A DNA stretch of 64,000 bases, taken from positions 1,984,001-2,048,000 of the forward strand of contig NZ_VFNU01000001.1 of NCBI RefSeq assembly GCF_006715725.1, written 5' to 3'. The notes under the pieces were generated by a model. The model was given only the letters and a program-made list of their open reading frames with translations. It made no database searches and was not told the DNA's origin. The stretch's first letter is position 1. Every line of letters begins with the position of its first letter. Of this stretch, positions 21,161 to 30,900 are shown one piece after another. A program made the position numbers and the translations under genes. This stretch comes from Nocardioides sp. SLBN-35. Its GTDB lineage: Bacteria > Actinomycetota > Actinomycetes > Propionibacteriales > Nocardioidaceae.

Positions 21161-21550
21161 CTAGGCCGGGATCGTCGCCAGCACGCCGAGCATGTGGTTC
21201 ATCACCGCGAGGTGCTCGGCGGCAGGGCTGAACATCACCAGCTCGGCGTCCTCCTCGACCCGGACCGTGTGCCCTGCCGGCCAGTGCACGACCTCGCCGG
21301 CGGTGCAGGTCTCGGTCGAGCCGTCGCCGTACGTCACGACGACGCGACCTCGCAGCAGGTAGCCCCAGTGAGCGGCGAAGCACAGGCCGTCGTCGAGCCC
21401 GGCGAGCAGCGGGGCGACGTCGACGCCGGCGGCGAGGTGGAGGTGCTCGGCGGCGAGCGGTCCGTGGGCGGTGCCGAAGTCGCCGAGGTGGCGGGCGGTG
21501 GCACCGAGGGCGTTCATCTTGACCGGCAGGTCGCGGGTGTTCACGTGCAT
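21161..21550 (-). CDS. Cupin-domain protein
   Basis: A 129-residue single-domain cupin. The double-stranded beta-helix is suggested by CFAAHWGYLLRGRVVVTYGDGSTETCTAGEVVHWPAGHTVRVEED, with His residues (HWG, VHWPAGH) placed to bind a metal. The ligand or reaction is unknown. The start has a purine-rich GGAAGGAA sequence just upstream. It is divergent from a large TPR protein, and a perfect GTGACA-N5-TGTCAC dyad lies between the two starts, so the pair may be co-regulated. Confidence 0.8.
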   Translation of the reverse strand: MHVNTRDLPVKMNALGATARHLGDFGTAHGPLAAEHLHLAAGVDVAPLLAGLDDGLCFAAHWGYLLRGRVVVTYGDGSTETCTAGEVVHWPAGHTVRVEEDAELVMFSPAAEHLAVMNHMLGVLATIPA

Positions 21551-21590
21551 GACGGGTTCCTTCCTCGGGAAGCGGTTCCACCCCTGAGGC

Positions 21591-21607
21591 GTGACAACCG
21601 GTGTCAC
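21591..21607. promoter_or_regulatory. Operator-like dyad between cupin and TPR genes
   Basis: GTGACA (21591-21596) and TGTCAC (21602-21607) form a perfect dyad with a 5-base centre. It lies 8 bases before the TPR gene ATG and 40 bases before the cupin start, in position to control both. Confidence 0.55.
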
Positions 21608-21615
21608 AATGCGAC

Positions 21616-23502
21616 ATGGCCCCCGACGAGCTCGAGCGGCAGGCGCTCGAGCGGTACGCCGCGGGCGACCTCGAGGGTGCGCTCGCGGCCTGGGAGCAGC
21701 TGTACGACGACCACCTGGCTGCCGGCGATACCCTCCCCGCCGCCCGGGCCGGTGCTCTCGTGGCCCTCAACCTGCTCTGCGAGACCGGCCTGCTCGCGCC
21801 TGTGCGGGGCTGGGTCGCGCGCGTGCGCCGGCTGCTCGGCGACGCCGGACCGGGGCCGGTGCACGCACTGCTGGCGATCATCGGCGCCTACGAGCGGCTC
21901 CTGTCCGGCGACCCGGACGGTGCCCTGGCGCCGGCCCGTGAGGCGGTCGGCCTGGGGGAGGAGTTCGGCGTCGACCCGGCCCGCGGGCTCGGCCGGGTCG
22001 CGCTGGCCCGGCTCGCGATCCACCGTGGCGACATCGAGGAGGGGATCGACCAGCTCGACGAGCTGGCGGTCGACCTCGCCGCCGGCTCCTTCGACCCGCT
22101 CACCACCGGCAACGTCTACTGCGAGCTGATCTGTGCCGCGCTCTGGCTCGGCCGCCACGACCGGGCCCGGGAGTGGACCGACGTGATGGAGCGCTGGCGC
22201 CACGGCCCGGCGTTCGGCGCCACCCACGGCCGCTGCCGGGTGCACCGGGCGGAGCTGCTCCGGCTCTCCGGGCCGGCGGCCGCGGCCGAGGAGGAGGCGC
22301 TGGCCGCGTGCGTGGAGCTGCGCCCGTGGCTGCGCCGCGAGTACGGCTGGCCGCTCGTCGAGCTCGGCAACGTCCGGCTGCGGCGCGGGGACCTCGACGG
22401 CGCCGAGGCCGCCTTCCGCGAGGCCCACGATCACGCCTGGTCGCCGCAGCCCGGACTGGCTCTGCTGCGCCTGGCCCGCGGCGACGTCGCCGGTGCGGCG
22501 GCGATGGTCCGCGACGAGATCGCGCACCCGATGGACGTCCCGTGGAAGGAGCGGCCACCGTTCGGCGACCTGCGCCTGGTGCCGCTGCTCGCCGCGCAGG
22601 CCGAGATCGCGGTGGCGGCAGCCGATCCCGCTGCCGCCGAGCACGCCGCTGCCGAGCTGGAGCGGATCGTCGCCCGCTACCCGAGCGCCGGGCTGCGGGC
22701 CGAGGCCGCCCTGGCTCGGGCTCGGGCCTCCCTCATCGGCGCCGATCCCGCCGGCGCGGTCGGGCCGGCTCGCACCGCTGTCGTGGCGTGGGCGGACCTC
22801 GATGCGCCCTACGACGCCGCGTGCGCACGCCTGCTCCTCGCCCGGGCGCACCGAGCTGGTGGGGACGACGACCTGGCCCGCCTCGAGGAGGACGCGGCGG
22901 CGTCGGCCTTCGCCGCGTTCGGCGCCACGGTCCGCCCGGTCGAGGAGGCCGGGGCACTCACGCCCCGCACGGCCTCGCTGGTGCGCGAGGGCGACCGCTG
23001 GCGCCTCGGGTACGACGGCGCCGTGGCCTGGCTGCCCGACCTCAAGGGCGTGCGGCTGCTGGCCGTCCTGCTGGCCGGCCCCGGCCGGGAGTTCCCCGCA
23101 CTCGACCTGGCCGGTGCGGGGGTGGTCGAGCCGGGGCTGCCGGTGCTGGACGAGGAGGCGCGGGCGTCGTACCGACGACGGCTGGGGGAGGTCGAGGAGG
23201 ACCTGGCCGAGGCCGCGCGCGACCACGACGAGGCCCGCCGGCAGCTGGCCGAGCGGGACCGGGACTACCTGCTCGCCGAGCTCGCCGGCGCGGTCGGGCT
23301 CGGTGGCCGGGCGCGGGTCACCGGCGCGACGGCCGAGCGCGCGCGGACCAGCGTCACCCGGTCGCTGCGCTATGCCCTGGCGCGGGTCGCGCAGGTGCAT
23401 CCCGAGCTCGGCGGCCACCTGCGCCGGGCCGTGCGGACCGGCACCTGCTGCAGCTACGTGCCGGACCCGGTGGTGCCACTGACCTGGGAGGTCGTCACCT
23501 GA
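21616..23502 (+). CDS. Large TPR protein with actinobacterial regulator-type C-terminus
   Basis: A 628-residue cytoplasmic protein. Residues 1 to about 420 are helical TPR-like repeats (LERQALERYAAGDLEGALAAWEQL; RGDLDGAEAAFREAHDH). The end (AERARTSVTRSLRYALARVAQVHPELGGHLRRAVRTGTCCSYVPDP) matches a C-terminal module I associate with large actinobacterial LuxR/AAA-type regulators, but no P-loop or classical HTH is visible. A charged helical segment (EVEEDLAEAARDHDEARRQLAERDRDY) precedes it. It may sense a ligand and control the divergent cupin gene (inference). The ATG at 21616 was chosen because the dyad at 21591-21607 covers the alternative GTG. Confidence 0.75.
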   Translation: MAPDELERQALERYAAGDLEGALAAWEQLYDDHLAAGDTLPAARAGALVALNLLCETGLLAPVRGWVARVRRLLGDAGPGPVHALLAIIGAYERLLSGDPDGALAPAREAVGLGEEFGVDPARGLGRVALARLAIHRGDIEEGIDQLDELAVDLAAGSFDPLTTGNVYCELICAALWLGRHDRAREWTDVMERWRHGPAFGATHGRCRVHRAELLRLSGPAAAAEEEALAACVELRPWLRREYGWPLVELGNVRLRRGDLDGAEAAFREAHDHAWSPQPGLALLRLARGDVAGAAAMVRDEIAHPMDVPWKERPPFGDLRLVPLLAAQAEIAVAAADPAAAEHAAAELERIVARYPSAGLRAEAALARARASLIGADPAGAVGPARTAVVAWADLDAPYDAACARLLLARAHRAGGDDDLARLEEDAAASAFAAFGATVRPVEEAGALTPRTASLVREGDRWRLGYDGAVAWLPDLKGVRLLAVLLAGPGREFPALDLAGAGVVEPGLPVLDEEARASYRRRLGEVEEDLAEAARDHDEARRQLAERDRDYLLAELAGAVGLGGRARVTGATAERARTSVTRSLRYALARVAQVHPELGGHLRRAVRTGTCCSYVPDPVVPLTWEVVT

Positions 23503-24454
23503 ACACGTCGATGTGCACGTGGTCGCGGTGCTCGAGCACCTTCCGGTCCCCGGAGGACGACGGCGGGTCGTAGTCGCGCCAGCCCTGCCGGCCCGCGGTC
23601 CAGATGCGGTCGTCGAAGATCACCGTGCGGATCCGGAGCCGGGCGGCGTTGGCGACCGACCAGTGCGCGATCGCCCAGCCCTTCACCTTGTTCGCCCTGC
23701 TGATGGGGCGCACGAACACGTCGACCGCGCGCCCGTCGTAGTGGGCCGAGCCCTCCATGTGGCCCGAGGACACCCCGTCCGGCTCGAACCCGCCGAGCTG
23801 CAGCCGCCCGAACTGGGTGAGCAGCTCCATGCGCACCGCCTCCGCGCGCGGTGTCAGGCCGCTCGCGACCAGCTCGGCGTCCGCCGTCGGCGCCCCGCCG
23901 GCGAGGTCGCAGCTGAACGTGGCGGGGGAGTGACCGGACAGCGCGGAGGCCAGCGCGCGCCCGTCGGCCTCGTGGTCGGCGTACGCGTCGGGGAACGCGG
24001 AGCGCTGCACCTCCTGGGCCGCGACCGTGATCTCCATCGTCTGGTAGCCCTCGACCTTCACCAGCGCGTCGTAGAACGCGTTGGTGGCGTAGACCGGGTC
24101 GAGGATCTGCTTGCGGGTACCCCAGCCCTGCGACGGGCGCTGCTGGAACAGGCCGAGCGAGTCCCGGTCGCCGTAGTCGATGTTCTGCAGCTTCGACTCC
24201 TGGTAGGCCGTCGCCAGCGCGATCGAGGTGGCCCGTGCCGGCAGTCCACGGCGGACGGCGACCGAGGCGATCAGCGCCGCGTTCTCGGCCTGCTCCCCGC
24301 TGATGTCGACGGTGTGGCCGGCGACGGTGACCGTGCAGTCACCGCTCGGGCCGCCGACCAGCTCGTCGGTGGCGCGGAGCACGGCGATGCCGATCGCCAC
24401 CGCGGTCGCGAGGACCGTGATGGCGACGACGACGCCCCAGGCCCTGCGCTTCAC
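23495..24454 (-). CDS. Lytic transglycosylase-like secreted/membrane-anchored protein
   Basis: A 319-residue protein with an N-terminal signal anchor (VVVAITVLATAVAIGIAVL). Residues about 45-170 resemble a lysozyme/transglycosylase fold (ALATAYQESKLQNIDYGDRDSLGLFQQRPSQGWG, with Glu in AYQES as likely catalytic acid). The C-terminal region (SAHYDGRAVDVFVRPIS, HRDHVHIDVF) looks like the ARB_07466-like domain common in actinobacterial cell-wall proteins, with conserved His/Asp that may bind metal. It probably acts on peptidoglycan outside the cell. It overlaps the tail of the convergent TPR gene by 8 bases. Confidence 0.85.
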   Translation of the reverse strand: MKRRAWGVVVAITVLATAVAIGIAVLRATDELVGGPSGDCTVTVAGHTVDISGEQAENAALIASVAVRRGLPARATSIALATAYQESKLQNIDYGDRDSLGLFQQRPSQGWGTRKQILDPVYATNAFYDALVKVEGYQTMEITVAAQEVQRSAFPDAYADHEADGRALASALSGHSPATFSCDLAGGAPTADAELVASGLTPRAEAVRMELLTQFGRLQLGGFEPDGVSSGHMEGSAHYDGRAVDVFVRPISRANKVKGWAIAHWSVANAARLRIRTVIFDDRIWTAGRQGWRDYDPPSSSGDRKVLEHRDHVHIDVFR

Positions 24455-24506
24455 GGGACCAGTGTGCGTGGGGTGTGGTGACGCGGCGGTACGACGAGCA
24501 GCAGGC

Positions 24507-25445
24507 TCAGTTGGCGTGCAGCGCGGCGTTCAGGGCGATGCCCTCGCCCTGCCACGGGACGGCCTCGATGGCGCCCGAGACCGAGTTGCGGCGGAACAGC
24601 ACGTTGCTGGCGCCGGACAGGTCGGCGGCCTTCACGACGCGGGCGTCCCTGCCGGGCTCGAGCACGGTGACCTTGGTGCCGGCCGTCACGTAGCAGCCCG
24701 CCTCGACGACGCAGTCGTCGCCGAGTGAGATGCCGATGCCGGCGTTGGCGCCGAGCAGGCAGCGCTGCCCGACCGAGATGACCTGCTTGCCGCCGCCCGA
24801 CAGCGTGCCCATGATCGAGGCGCCGCCGCCGATGTCGGAGCCGTCGCCCACGACGACGCCCGCCGAGATCCGGCCCTCGACCATCGACGTGCCGAGCGTG
24901 CCGGCGTTGAAGTTCACGAAGCCCTCGTGCATGACGGTCGTGCCCGCTGCGAGGTGCGCACCGAGGCGGACCCGGTCGGCGTCGGCGATCCGGACGCCGG
25001 CGGGGATGACGTAGTCGACCAGGCGCGGGAACTTGTCGACGCCGTACACGGTGACGTGCTGTCCCGCGGCCTGCAGCCGGGCGCGGGTGAGCTCGAAGCC
25101 CTCGACCGCGCACGGGCCGGCGGAGGTCCACACGACATTGGTCAGCAGCCCGAAGATGCCCTCGAGGCTCTGGCCGTGGGGCTCCACGAGGCAGTGGGAG
25201 AGCAGGTGCAGGCGCAGCCACACCTCGGCGGTGTCGGCCGGCGCGGCCGCCAGGTCGGCGATCTCGACCAGGTTGACCTTGCGAGTGACACCGCGCGCCT
25301 CGTCGGCACCCTCGAGCGCGACCAGCTCGGCGGGAGCCTGCGCGTCGGTGGGCCTCTCGCCCAGCGCGGGGGCGGGGAACCAGGTGTCGAGAACGGTCTG
25401 GTCGGCGGCGTAGGTCGTCAGGCCGAAGCCCCAAGCGGCAGTCAC
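24507..25445 (-). CDS. dapD: 2,3,4,5-tetrahydropyridine-2,6-dicarboxylate N-succinyltransferase
   Basis: A 312-residue left-handed beta-helix acyltransferase that succinylates tetrahydrodipicolinate in lysine/DAP synthesis. The hexapeptide repeats are visible ([44 protein letters not shown]). The actinobacterial DapD features [12 protein letters not shown] and [22 protein letters not shown] are present. The length matches Rv1201c-type enzymes. TAGAAT (25454-25459, complement) lies 8 bases before the GTG start with no ribosome site, so a leaderless mRNA is likely. DapC and DapE for the same pathway are also in this window. Confidence 0.95.
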   Translation of the reverse strand: MTAAWGFGLTTYAADQTVLDTWFPAPALGERPTDAQAPAELVALEGADEARGVTRKVNLVEIADLAAAPADTAEVWLRLHLLSHCLVEPHGQSLEGIFGLLTNVVWTSAGPCAVEGFELTRARLQAAGQHVTVYGVDKFPRLVDYVIPAGVRIADADRVRLGAHLAAGTTVMHEGFVNFNAGTLGTSMVEGRISAGVVVGDGSDIGGGASIMGTLSGGGKQVISVGQRCLLGANAGIGISLGDDCVVEAGCYVTAGTKVTVLEPGRDARVVKAADLSGASNVLFRRNSVSGAIEAVPWQGEGIALNAALHAN

Positions 25446-25503
25446 GTGAGGAGATTCTAGGCGTTGTGGGGAACCGTGGGCGCCCCGGCGTCGTCCCACG
25501 GAC

Positions 25504-25908
25504 ATGCCTCTCGGACCCCGCCTCCTGCTCGCGCCCCTGCTCCTCGCCGTCCTCCCGCTCGCCGCGTGCGGGCAGGACGATCCCGTCCGCCTCGAGGTGA
25601 CCGTCCAGGACTGGACCGGGTGGTCGCGCGAGCAGCCGGACCCGGTCGTCGCGACCCACGAGCTCGCCGAGGGCGACACCTTCACCGTGGACGTGATCGG
25701 CGAGGACGAGCTGGTCGTCACCGTCGTCCAGGTCGACGACGGCGAGGTGGCGCTGGAGACCAGCGCGCCGATGGCGGCCGAGGACGAGGACGGCGGCTCC
25801 GACATCACCGATCCCCGTACCGAGTTCTCGCTCGACCGAGGTGGGTCCGTCGAGTTCGGCACGCCCACCCTGGACGGGGGTACGACGGTCACCGTCGCCG
25901 AGCGGTGA
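25504..25908 (+). CDS. Small lipoprotein of unknown function
   Basis: A 134-residue secreted protein. The signal sequence ([22 protein letters not shown]) ends in a lipobox LAAC, so Cys22 should be lipid-modified. The mature part is acidic and beta-rich ([32 protein letters not shown]), like a small beta-sandwich. I recognise no family. It is divergent from dapD and convergent with the thioesterase gene, 8 bases from its stop. Confidence 0.75.
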   Translation: MPLGPRLLLAPLLLAVLPLAACGQDDPVRLEVTVQDWTGWSREQPDPVVATHELAEGDTFTVDVIGEDELVVTVVQVDDGEVALETSAPMAAEDEDGGSDITDPRTEFSLDRGGSVEFGTPTLDGGTTVTVAER

Positions 25909-25916
25909 CCTGAGGT

Positions 25917-26711
25917 TCAGCCCTCCGCCAGGATCGCCAGCTGCCTCCCCTGGGCGATCAACTGCCCCTGCTCGTCCCACAGCTCGACGTCCTCGTCGTG
26001 GTAGCCCGCGATGACGTGGCGGGTGACGACGTGCCCGAGCGCCCACACCGTCTCGGGGCGGCGGCGGTAGTGGACGGTCAGCTGGATCGTGGCCGAGGCG
26101 AGGTGCCCGATCTCGGCGGTCACCGGCGGGAACGCGTCGATCATCGCTCCGGCCAGCAGCGCGTCGACCGGCCGCTCGTCGACCGCGCGGATCCAGCACA
26201 GCGACTCGGTGACACCGGACGGCTCGCCGCGCAGCCAGCCGGCGACGACCGGGGCGCGGTAGCTGTAGCGGTCGAGGATCGGCACCATCCCGGCCGGGAT
26301 CAGCTCGCCGGCGTCGGCGCAGTCCTCGGGCCGGGGTACGGCGGGCGCGGCGTGCGGGGTGTGCTCGACCGAGCCGGTCGCGTCCCAGTCGTGGGTGCTC
26401 ACGACGGCGTGCGCGACCTCCTTGTCGCCCTGCACCAGTACGGCGTCGTACGTCGACACGCGGCGACCCTTGCGGACCTCGCGGACCCGGATGTCCGCCG
26501 GCCCGGACAGCGCGGGGCGGAAGTAGGTGATCGAGATGCTCAGCGCGTCCGGGTGGGCGGACTCCTGGAGCACGGCGTGCTGCAGCAGTGCCAGCACGTA
26601 GCCGCCGTTGGGTGTCTGGTTGGCGGTGTTCCAGTCGGCCGTGACGTGGACCCGGTGCACGCCGTCGCCGAGCGGCGTCGACGCCACGGCGTCGTCGAGG
26701 AGATGGCTCAC
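25917..26711 (-). CDS. Thioesterase-family protein (double hotdog)
   Basis: A 264-residue acyl-CoA thioesterase-like protein with two hotdog segments, similar to TesB-type enzymes. The first (ADWNTANQTPNGGYVLALLQHAVLQ with SISITYFRPALSGPADIRVREVRKGRRVSTYDAVLVQ) holds the substrate-binding helix. The second includes LLAGAMIDAFPPV and ATIQLTVHYRRRPE. It probably hydrolyses an acyl-CoA; the chain length is unknown. The GTG at 26711 gives a natural N-terminus (VSHLLDDAVASTPL). It follows the DinB pair on the same strand after 14 bases. Confidence 0.85.
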   Translation of the reverse strand: MSHLLDDAVASTPLGDGVHRVHVTADWNTANQTPNGGYVLALLQHAVLQESAHPDALSISITYFRPALSGPADIRVREVRKGRRVSTYDAVLVQGDKEVAHAVVSTHDWDATGSVEHTPHAAPAVPRPEDCADAGELIPAGMVPILDRYSYRAPVVAGWLRGEPSGVTESLCWIRAVDERPVDALLAGAMIDAFPPVTAEIGHLASATIQLTVHYRRRPETVWALGHVVTRHVIAGYHDEDVELWDEQGQLIAQGRQLAILAEG

Positions 26712-26725
26712 CCGGCCATCCTCGC

Positions 26726-27220
26726 TCACGGGCCGGTGACGCCGTCGAGGCACTCCCGCAGCAGGTCGGCGTGCCCGCAGTGACGGGCGTACTCCTCCAC
26801 CATGTGCACGAGGATGTCGCGCACCGGCGTGGTCGCGCCGTCGCTGTTGTAGACCACGACCCGCGCCATCACGTCGTCGTCCTGGGCGTCGAGCCACGCG
26901 TCGGCGCGCACCACCTGGCGGCGCCACTCGGCGAAGGCCTCGTCGACGCACTCCCGGGTGCCGACGGCGCCGTTGAAGTCGAGGTCGTGGTCCGAGGGGT
27001 CGGTGAACGGGCGCGGCTCGTCGAGGCCGGCCTGCAGGGCGCGCTGGAACCAGGCCTGCTCGACGTACGCCAGGTGCCGCACCAGTCCGAGCAGGCTCAA
27101 CGTGCTCGGCGGCACCGAGCGGGTCGCGAGCTGCTCGGGAGTCAGCCCGGCGCAGGTGCGCTCGAGTGTGGCGCGGTACCGCGCCAGGTGGAGGCGGTAC
27201 GACGCCAGCTCGCCGCTCAC
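26726..27220 (-). CDS. DinB/DUF664 family protein, paralogue 2
   Basis: A 164-residue four-helix DinB-like protein. Family features are the N-terminal HLARYRATLERTCAGLTPEQLATRSVPPS, LGLVRHLAYVEQAWFQRAL, and the C-terminal LVHMVEEYARHCGHADLLRE. The spaced His residues in HLAYVE and EYARHCGHAD could bind a metal. Related proteins include mycothiol/bacillithiol transferases, but the activity is unproven. It is a tandem duplicate of the gene immediately upstream, 7 bases away, with near-identical blocks at both ends. Confidence 0.85.
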   Translation of the reverse strand: MSGELASYRLHLARYRATLERTCAGLTPEQLATRSVPPSTLSLLGLVRHLAYVEQAWFQRALQAGLDEPRPFTDPSDHDLDFNGAVGTRECVDEAFAEWRRQVVRADAWLDAQDDDVMARVVVYNSDGATTPVRDILVHMVEEYARHCGHADLLRECLDGVTGP

Positions 27221-27227
27221 CGCGGCC

Positions 27228-27710
27228 TCACTCCCCGGTGACGCCGTCGATGCACTCGCGCAGCAGGTCGGCGTGCCCGCAGTGGCGGGCGTACTCCTCG
27301 ACCATGTGCAGCAGGATGTCGCGGATGCTGGAGGTCTCGGTGCCCTGCCGGAAGGTCACGACCCGGCCCAGGCCCTCGTCGGTCAGCCGGTCCAGCCACT
27401 CGTCGGCGAGCGTCACCTGCTCGCGCCACGCCGCCCAGGCCTCGCTCACGGCCGCCTCGGTCGGCTCGACCACGGCGAACCCGGCGTCCCCGTCGTCGTA
27501 CATCCGCTCGCCCTCGACCTCGACCAGCGCCCGCTGGAACCAGAAGTGCTCGACCCGGGCGAGGTGACGGACCATGCCGAGCAGGCTCATCGTGCTCGGC
27601 GGGACCGAGCGGGTCGCCAGCTGCTCGGGAGTCAGCCCGGCGCACTTGCGCTCGAGGGTCTCGCGGTAGTGGGTCAGGTAGTCGCGCAGGTTCGCCAGCT
27701 CGCCGGTCAT
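27228..27710 (-). CDS. DinB/DUF664 family protein, paralogue 1
   Basis: A 160-residue DinB-like protein and the first of a tandem pair. It shares LTPEQLATRSVPPST, SLLGMVRHLARVEHFWFQRAL and HMVEEYARHCGHADLLRECIDGVTG with its neighbour, while the middle region has diverged. His residues at the ends of helices suggest a metal site, as in thiol-transferase members. The ATG at 27710 was chosen because the alignment with the paralogue begins there (MTGELANLRDY versus MSGELASYRLH). It is divergent from the ileS leader. Confidence 0.85.
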   Translation of the reverse strand: MTGELANLRDYLTHYRETLERKCAGLTPEQLATRSVPPSTMSLLGMVRHLARVEHFWFQRALVEVEGERMYDDGDAGFAVVEPTEAAVSEAWAAWREQVTLADEWLDRLTDEGLGRVVTFRQGTETSSIRDILLHMVEEYARHCGHADLLRECIDGVTGE

Positions 27711-27785
27711 GGACTCACCGTAGGCCCGGGCGCAATCCGGTTTCCCGTACGGCGCCCGGTCGCCGTACGCTTGGGGCACAGCGTT

Positions 27786-27996
27786 CGAGCCGTCATCAGC
27801 GGCGAGCTCCGGGAAGAAAGCCTGCACCAGCCGGTGGGGGTGAGTAGAACCCGGCGGGCAGGCCCGTCACAGCCGTGAACGAGCGGTCGTCCCGAGCAGT
27901 CGGCGGGCGGCAAGCGAGGTGGTACCGCGGCAGACGTCGTCCTCGTGTCAGACAGTGCTCGACCAAGAGCCAGACGACGCAGGAGACCGAAGCCCG
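27786..27996 (+). promoter_or_regulatory. T-box leader of ileS (ultrashort stem I, translational type)
   Basis: An ultrashort stem I can be drawn: CCG (27790-27792) and CGG (27800-27802) enclose TCATCAG with the Ile specifier ATC (27795-27797), above an outer GAGC (27787-27790) / GCTC (27806-27809). GTAGAACCCGG follows at about 27845. The T-box proper is AGGTGGTACCGCGG (27917-27930), with TGGT (27920-27923) to pair with the uncharged tRNA end. The ribosome site AGGAG (27981-27985) lies 50 bases downstream and no terminator is present, so control is at translation, as known for actinobacterial ileS. Confidence 0.9.
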
Positions 27997-30900
27997 ATGA
28001 CCTATCCGAAGGTCACCACCGACCCGACCGCCGGCCCGACGACCGAGCACCGTGCCGTCCCGAGCTCGCCGCGCTTCCCGCGGATCGAGGAGGGCGTGCT
28101 CGCCTACTGGGCCGAGGACGACACCTTCCGCGCGAGCGTCGAGCAGCGCGATCCCGGCGCCAACGGCGAGAACGAGTTCGTCTTCTACGACGGCCCGCCG
28201 TTCGCCAACGGCCTGCCGCACTACGGCCACCTGCTGACCGGCTACGTCAAGGACATCGTGCCGCGCTACCAGACGATGCGCGGCAAGCGTGTCGAGCGCC
28301 GCTTCGGCTGGGACACCCACGGCCTGCCCGCCGAGCTCGAGGCGATGCGCCAGGGCGGCATCAAGACCACCGACGAGATCGTCGAGATGGGCATCGACAA
28401 GTTCAACGACGCCTGCCGCGCGTCGGTGCTGAAGTACACCGGCGAGTGGCGCGACTACGTCACCCGCCAGGCGCGCTGGGTCGACTTCGACAACGACTAC
28501 AAGACCATGAACCCCGAGTTCATGGAGTCGGTGCTGTGGGCCTTCAAGAGCCTGTTCGACAAGGGCCTGGTCTACGAGGGCTTCCGGGTGCTGCCCTACT
28601 GCTGGAACGACGAGACCCCACTGTCCAACCACGAGCTGCGGATGGACGACGACGTCTACCAGATGCGGCAGGACCCGGCGGTCACCGTCGGCTTCGAGGT
28701 CACCACGCCCGGCGACTTCCAGGGCGCCAAGCTGCTGATCTGGACCACGACCCCCTGGACCCTGCCCAGCAACCTCGCGGTGATGGTCGGCTCCGAGATC
28801 GACTACGTCGTCGTCGAGCACGACGGCGAGCGGTTCGTGCTGGCCGAGGCCCGGCTGTCGGCGTACGCCCGCGAGCTGGGCGACGAGCCCACCGTGACCT
28901 GGCGTGGCACCGGTGCCGACCTCCTCGGGCTCACCTACGCCCCGCCGTTCTCCTACTTCGCCGGTCACGAGAATGCGTTCCGCGTCGTGGCCGCTGACGA
29001 GGCCGTCACCACGACCGACGGCTCCGGGCTCGTCCACAGTGCCGGCGCGTTCGGTGAGGTCGACAAGGAGGTGACCGACCGCGAGGGCATCGAGGCGGTC
29101 ATGCCGGTCGGCAAGGACGGCCGGTTCACCGCTCCCGTCACGGAGTACGCCGGGATGCTGGTCTTCGACGCCAACCCCCACATCATCGACGACCTCAAGG
29201 CGCGCACCGGCGCGGTCACGCCCGGCACCGTGCTGCTGCGCCGCGAGACCTACGACCACTCGTACCCGCACTGCTGGCGCTGCCGCGAGCCCCTGATCTA
29301 CAAGGGTGTGAGCAGCTGGTTCGTCGAGGTCACCGCGTTCAAGAAGCGGATGGCCGAGCTCAACCAGGAGATCCGTTGGGTCCCCGAGCACATCAAGGAC
29401 GGCCAGTTCGGCAAGTGGGTCGACAACGCCCGCGACTGGTCGATCACCCGCAACCGGTTCTGGGGCTCGCCCGTCCCGGTGTGGAAGTCGGACGACCCGG
29501 CGTACCCCCGCATCGACGTCTACGGCTCGTTCGAGGAGATCGAGCGCGACTTCGGGCGCCTCCCGCTCAACGCGCAGGGCCAGCCCGACCTGCACCGGCC
29601 GTGGATCGACGACCTGACCCGGCCCAACCCGGACGACCCGACCGGGCGGTCGACGATGCGCCGCGTCGCCGACGTGCTCGACGTGTGGTTCGACTCGGGC
29701 TCGATGTCGTTCGGGCAGGTGCACTACCCCTTCGAGAACAAGGAGTGGTTCGAGAACCACTTCCCGGCCGACTTCATCGTCGAGTACATCGGCCAGACCC
29801 GCGGCTGGTTCTACACGTTGCACATCCTGGCGACCGCGCTCTTCGACAAGCCGGCGTTCTCGTCGTGCATCAGCCACGGGATCGTGCTCGGCTCCGACGG
29901 CAACAAGATGTCCAAGTCGCTGCGCAACTACCCCGACGTCTCCGAGGTCTTCGACCGCGACGGCGCCGACGCGATGCGCTGGTTCCTGATGGCCTCGCCG
30001 ATCCTGCGCGGCGGCAACCTGGTCGTCACCGAGCAGGGCATCCGTGACGCCGTGCGCCAGGTGATGATCCCGCTGTGGAACACCTGGTACTTCTTCGCGC
30101 TCTACGCCAACGCGGAGCAGTACGACGCCACGGGCTCGACAGGCAGCGAGGACCCGCTCGACCGCTACCTGCTCGCCAAGACCCGCCAGTTCGTCGAGAA
30201 GATCACCGTCGAGCTCGACGACTACGCGATCGCCGACGCCTGCGAGACCACCCGCTCGTTCCTCGACGTACTGACCAACTGGTACGTCCGCCGCTCCCGT
30301 GAGCGGTTCTGGGAGGGCAAGGCAGAGGCGTTCGAGACCCTCGCCGCCGTCCTCGACGTGGTCTGCCGGGCCGTGGCGCCGCTGCTGCCGCTGACCACCG
30401 AGGAGATCTGGCGCGGCCTGACCGGAGGCCGCTCGGTGCACCTGACCGACTGGCCCGACGTGTCGGCCCTGCCGGCCGACGACAGCCTCGTCGCGGCGAT
30501 GGACGAGGTCCGCGAGGTCTGCTCGACGGCGTCCGCGCTGCGCAAGGCCGCCAAGCTGCGCAACCGGCTGCCGCTGTCCGGCCTGACCGTCGTCGTGGCC
30601 GACCCCGCCGCGCTGGAGCCGTTCACCGCGATCATCGCCGACGAGCTGAACCTGAGGTCGGTGCGCCTGGTCGCGGTCGACTCCGACGAGGCCGCCGGCT
30701 ACGGCGTCGAGCAGAAGCTCAGCGTCAACGCCCGCGCGGCCGGCCCGCGCCTCGGCAAGGACGTCCAGCTCGCCATCAAGGGCTCGAAGTCCGGCGACTG
30801 GTCGCTCGATGCGTCCGGCGCCGTGGTCGCCGGCGGACTGGCCCTGGTCGAGGGCGAGTACACCCTCGAGACCGTCGCGGGCGACGCCGCCGAGGGCACG

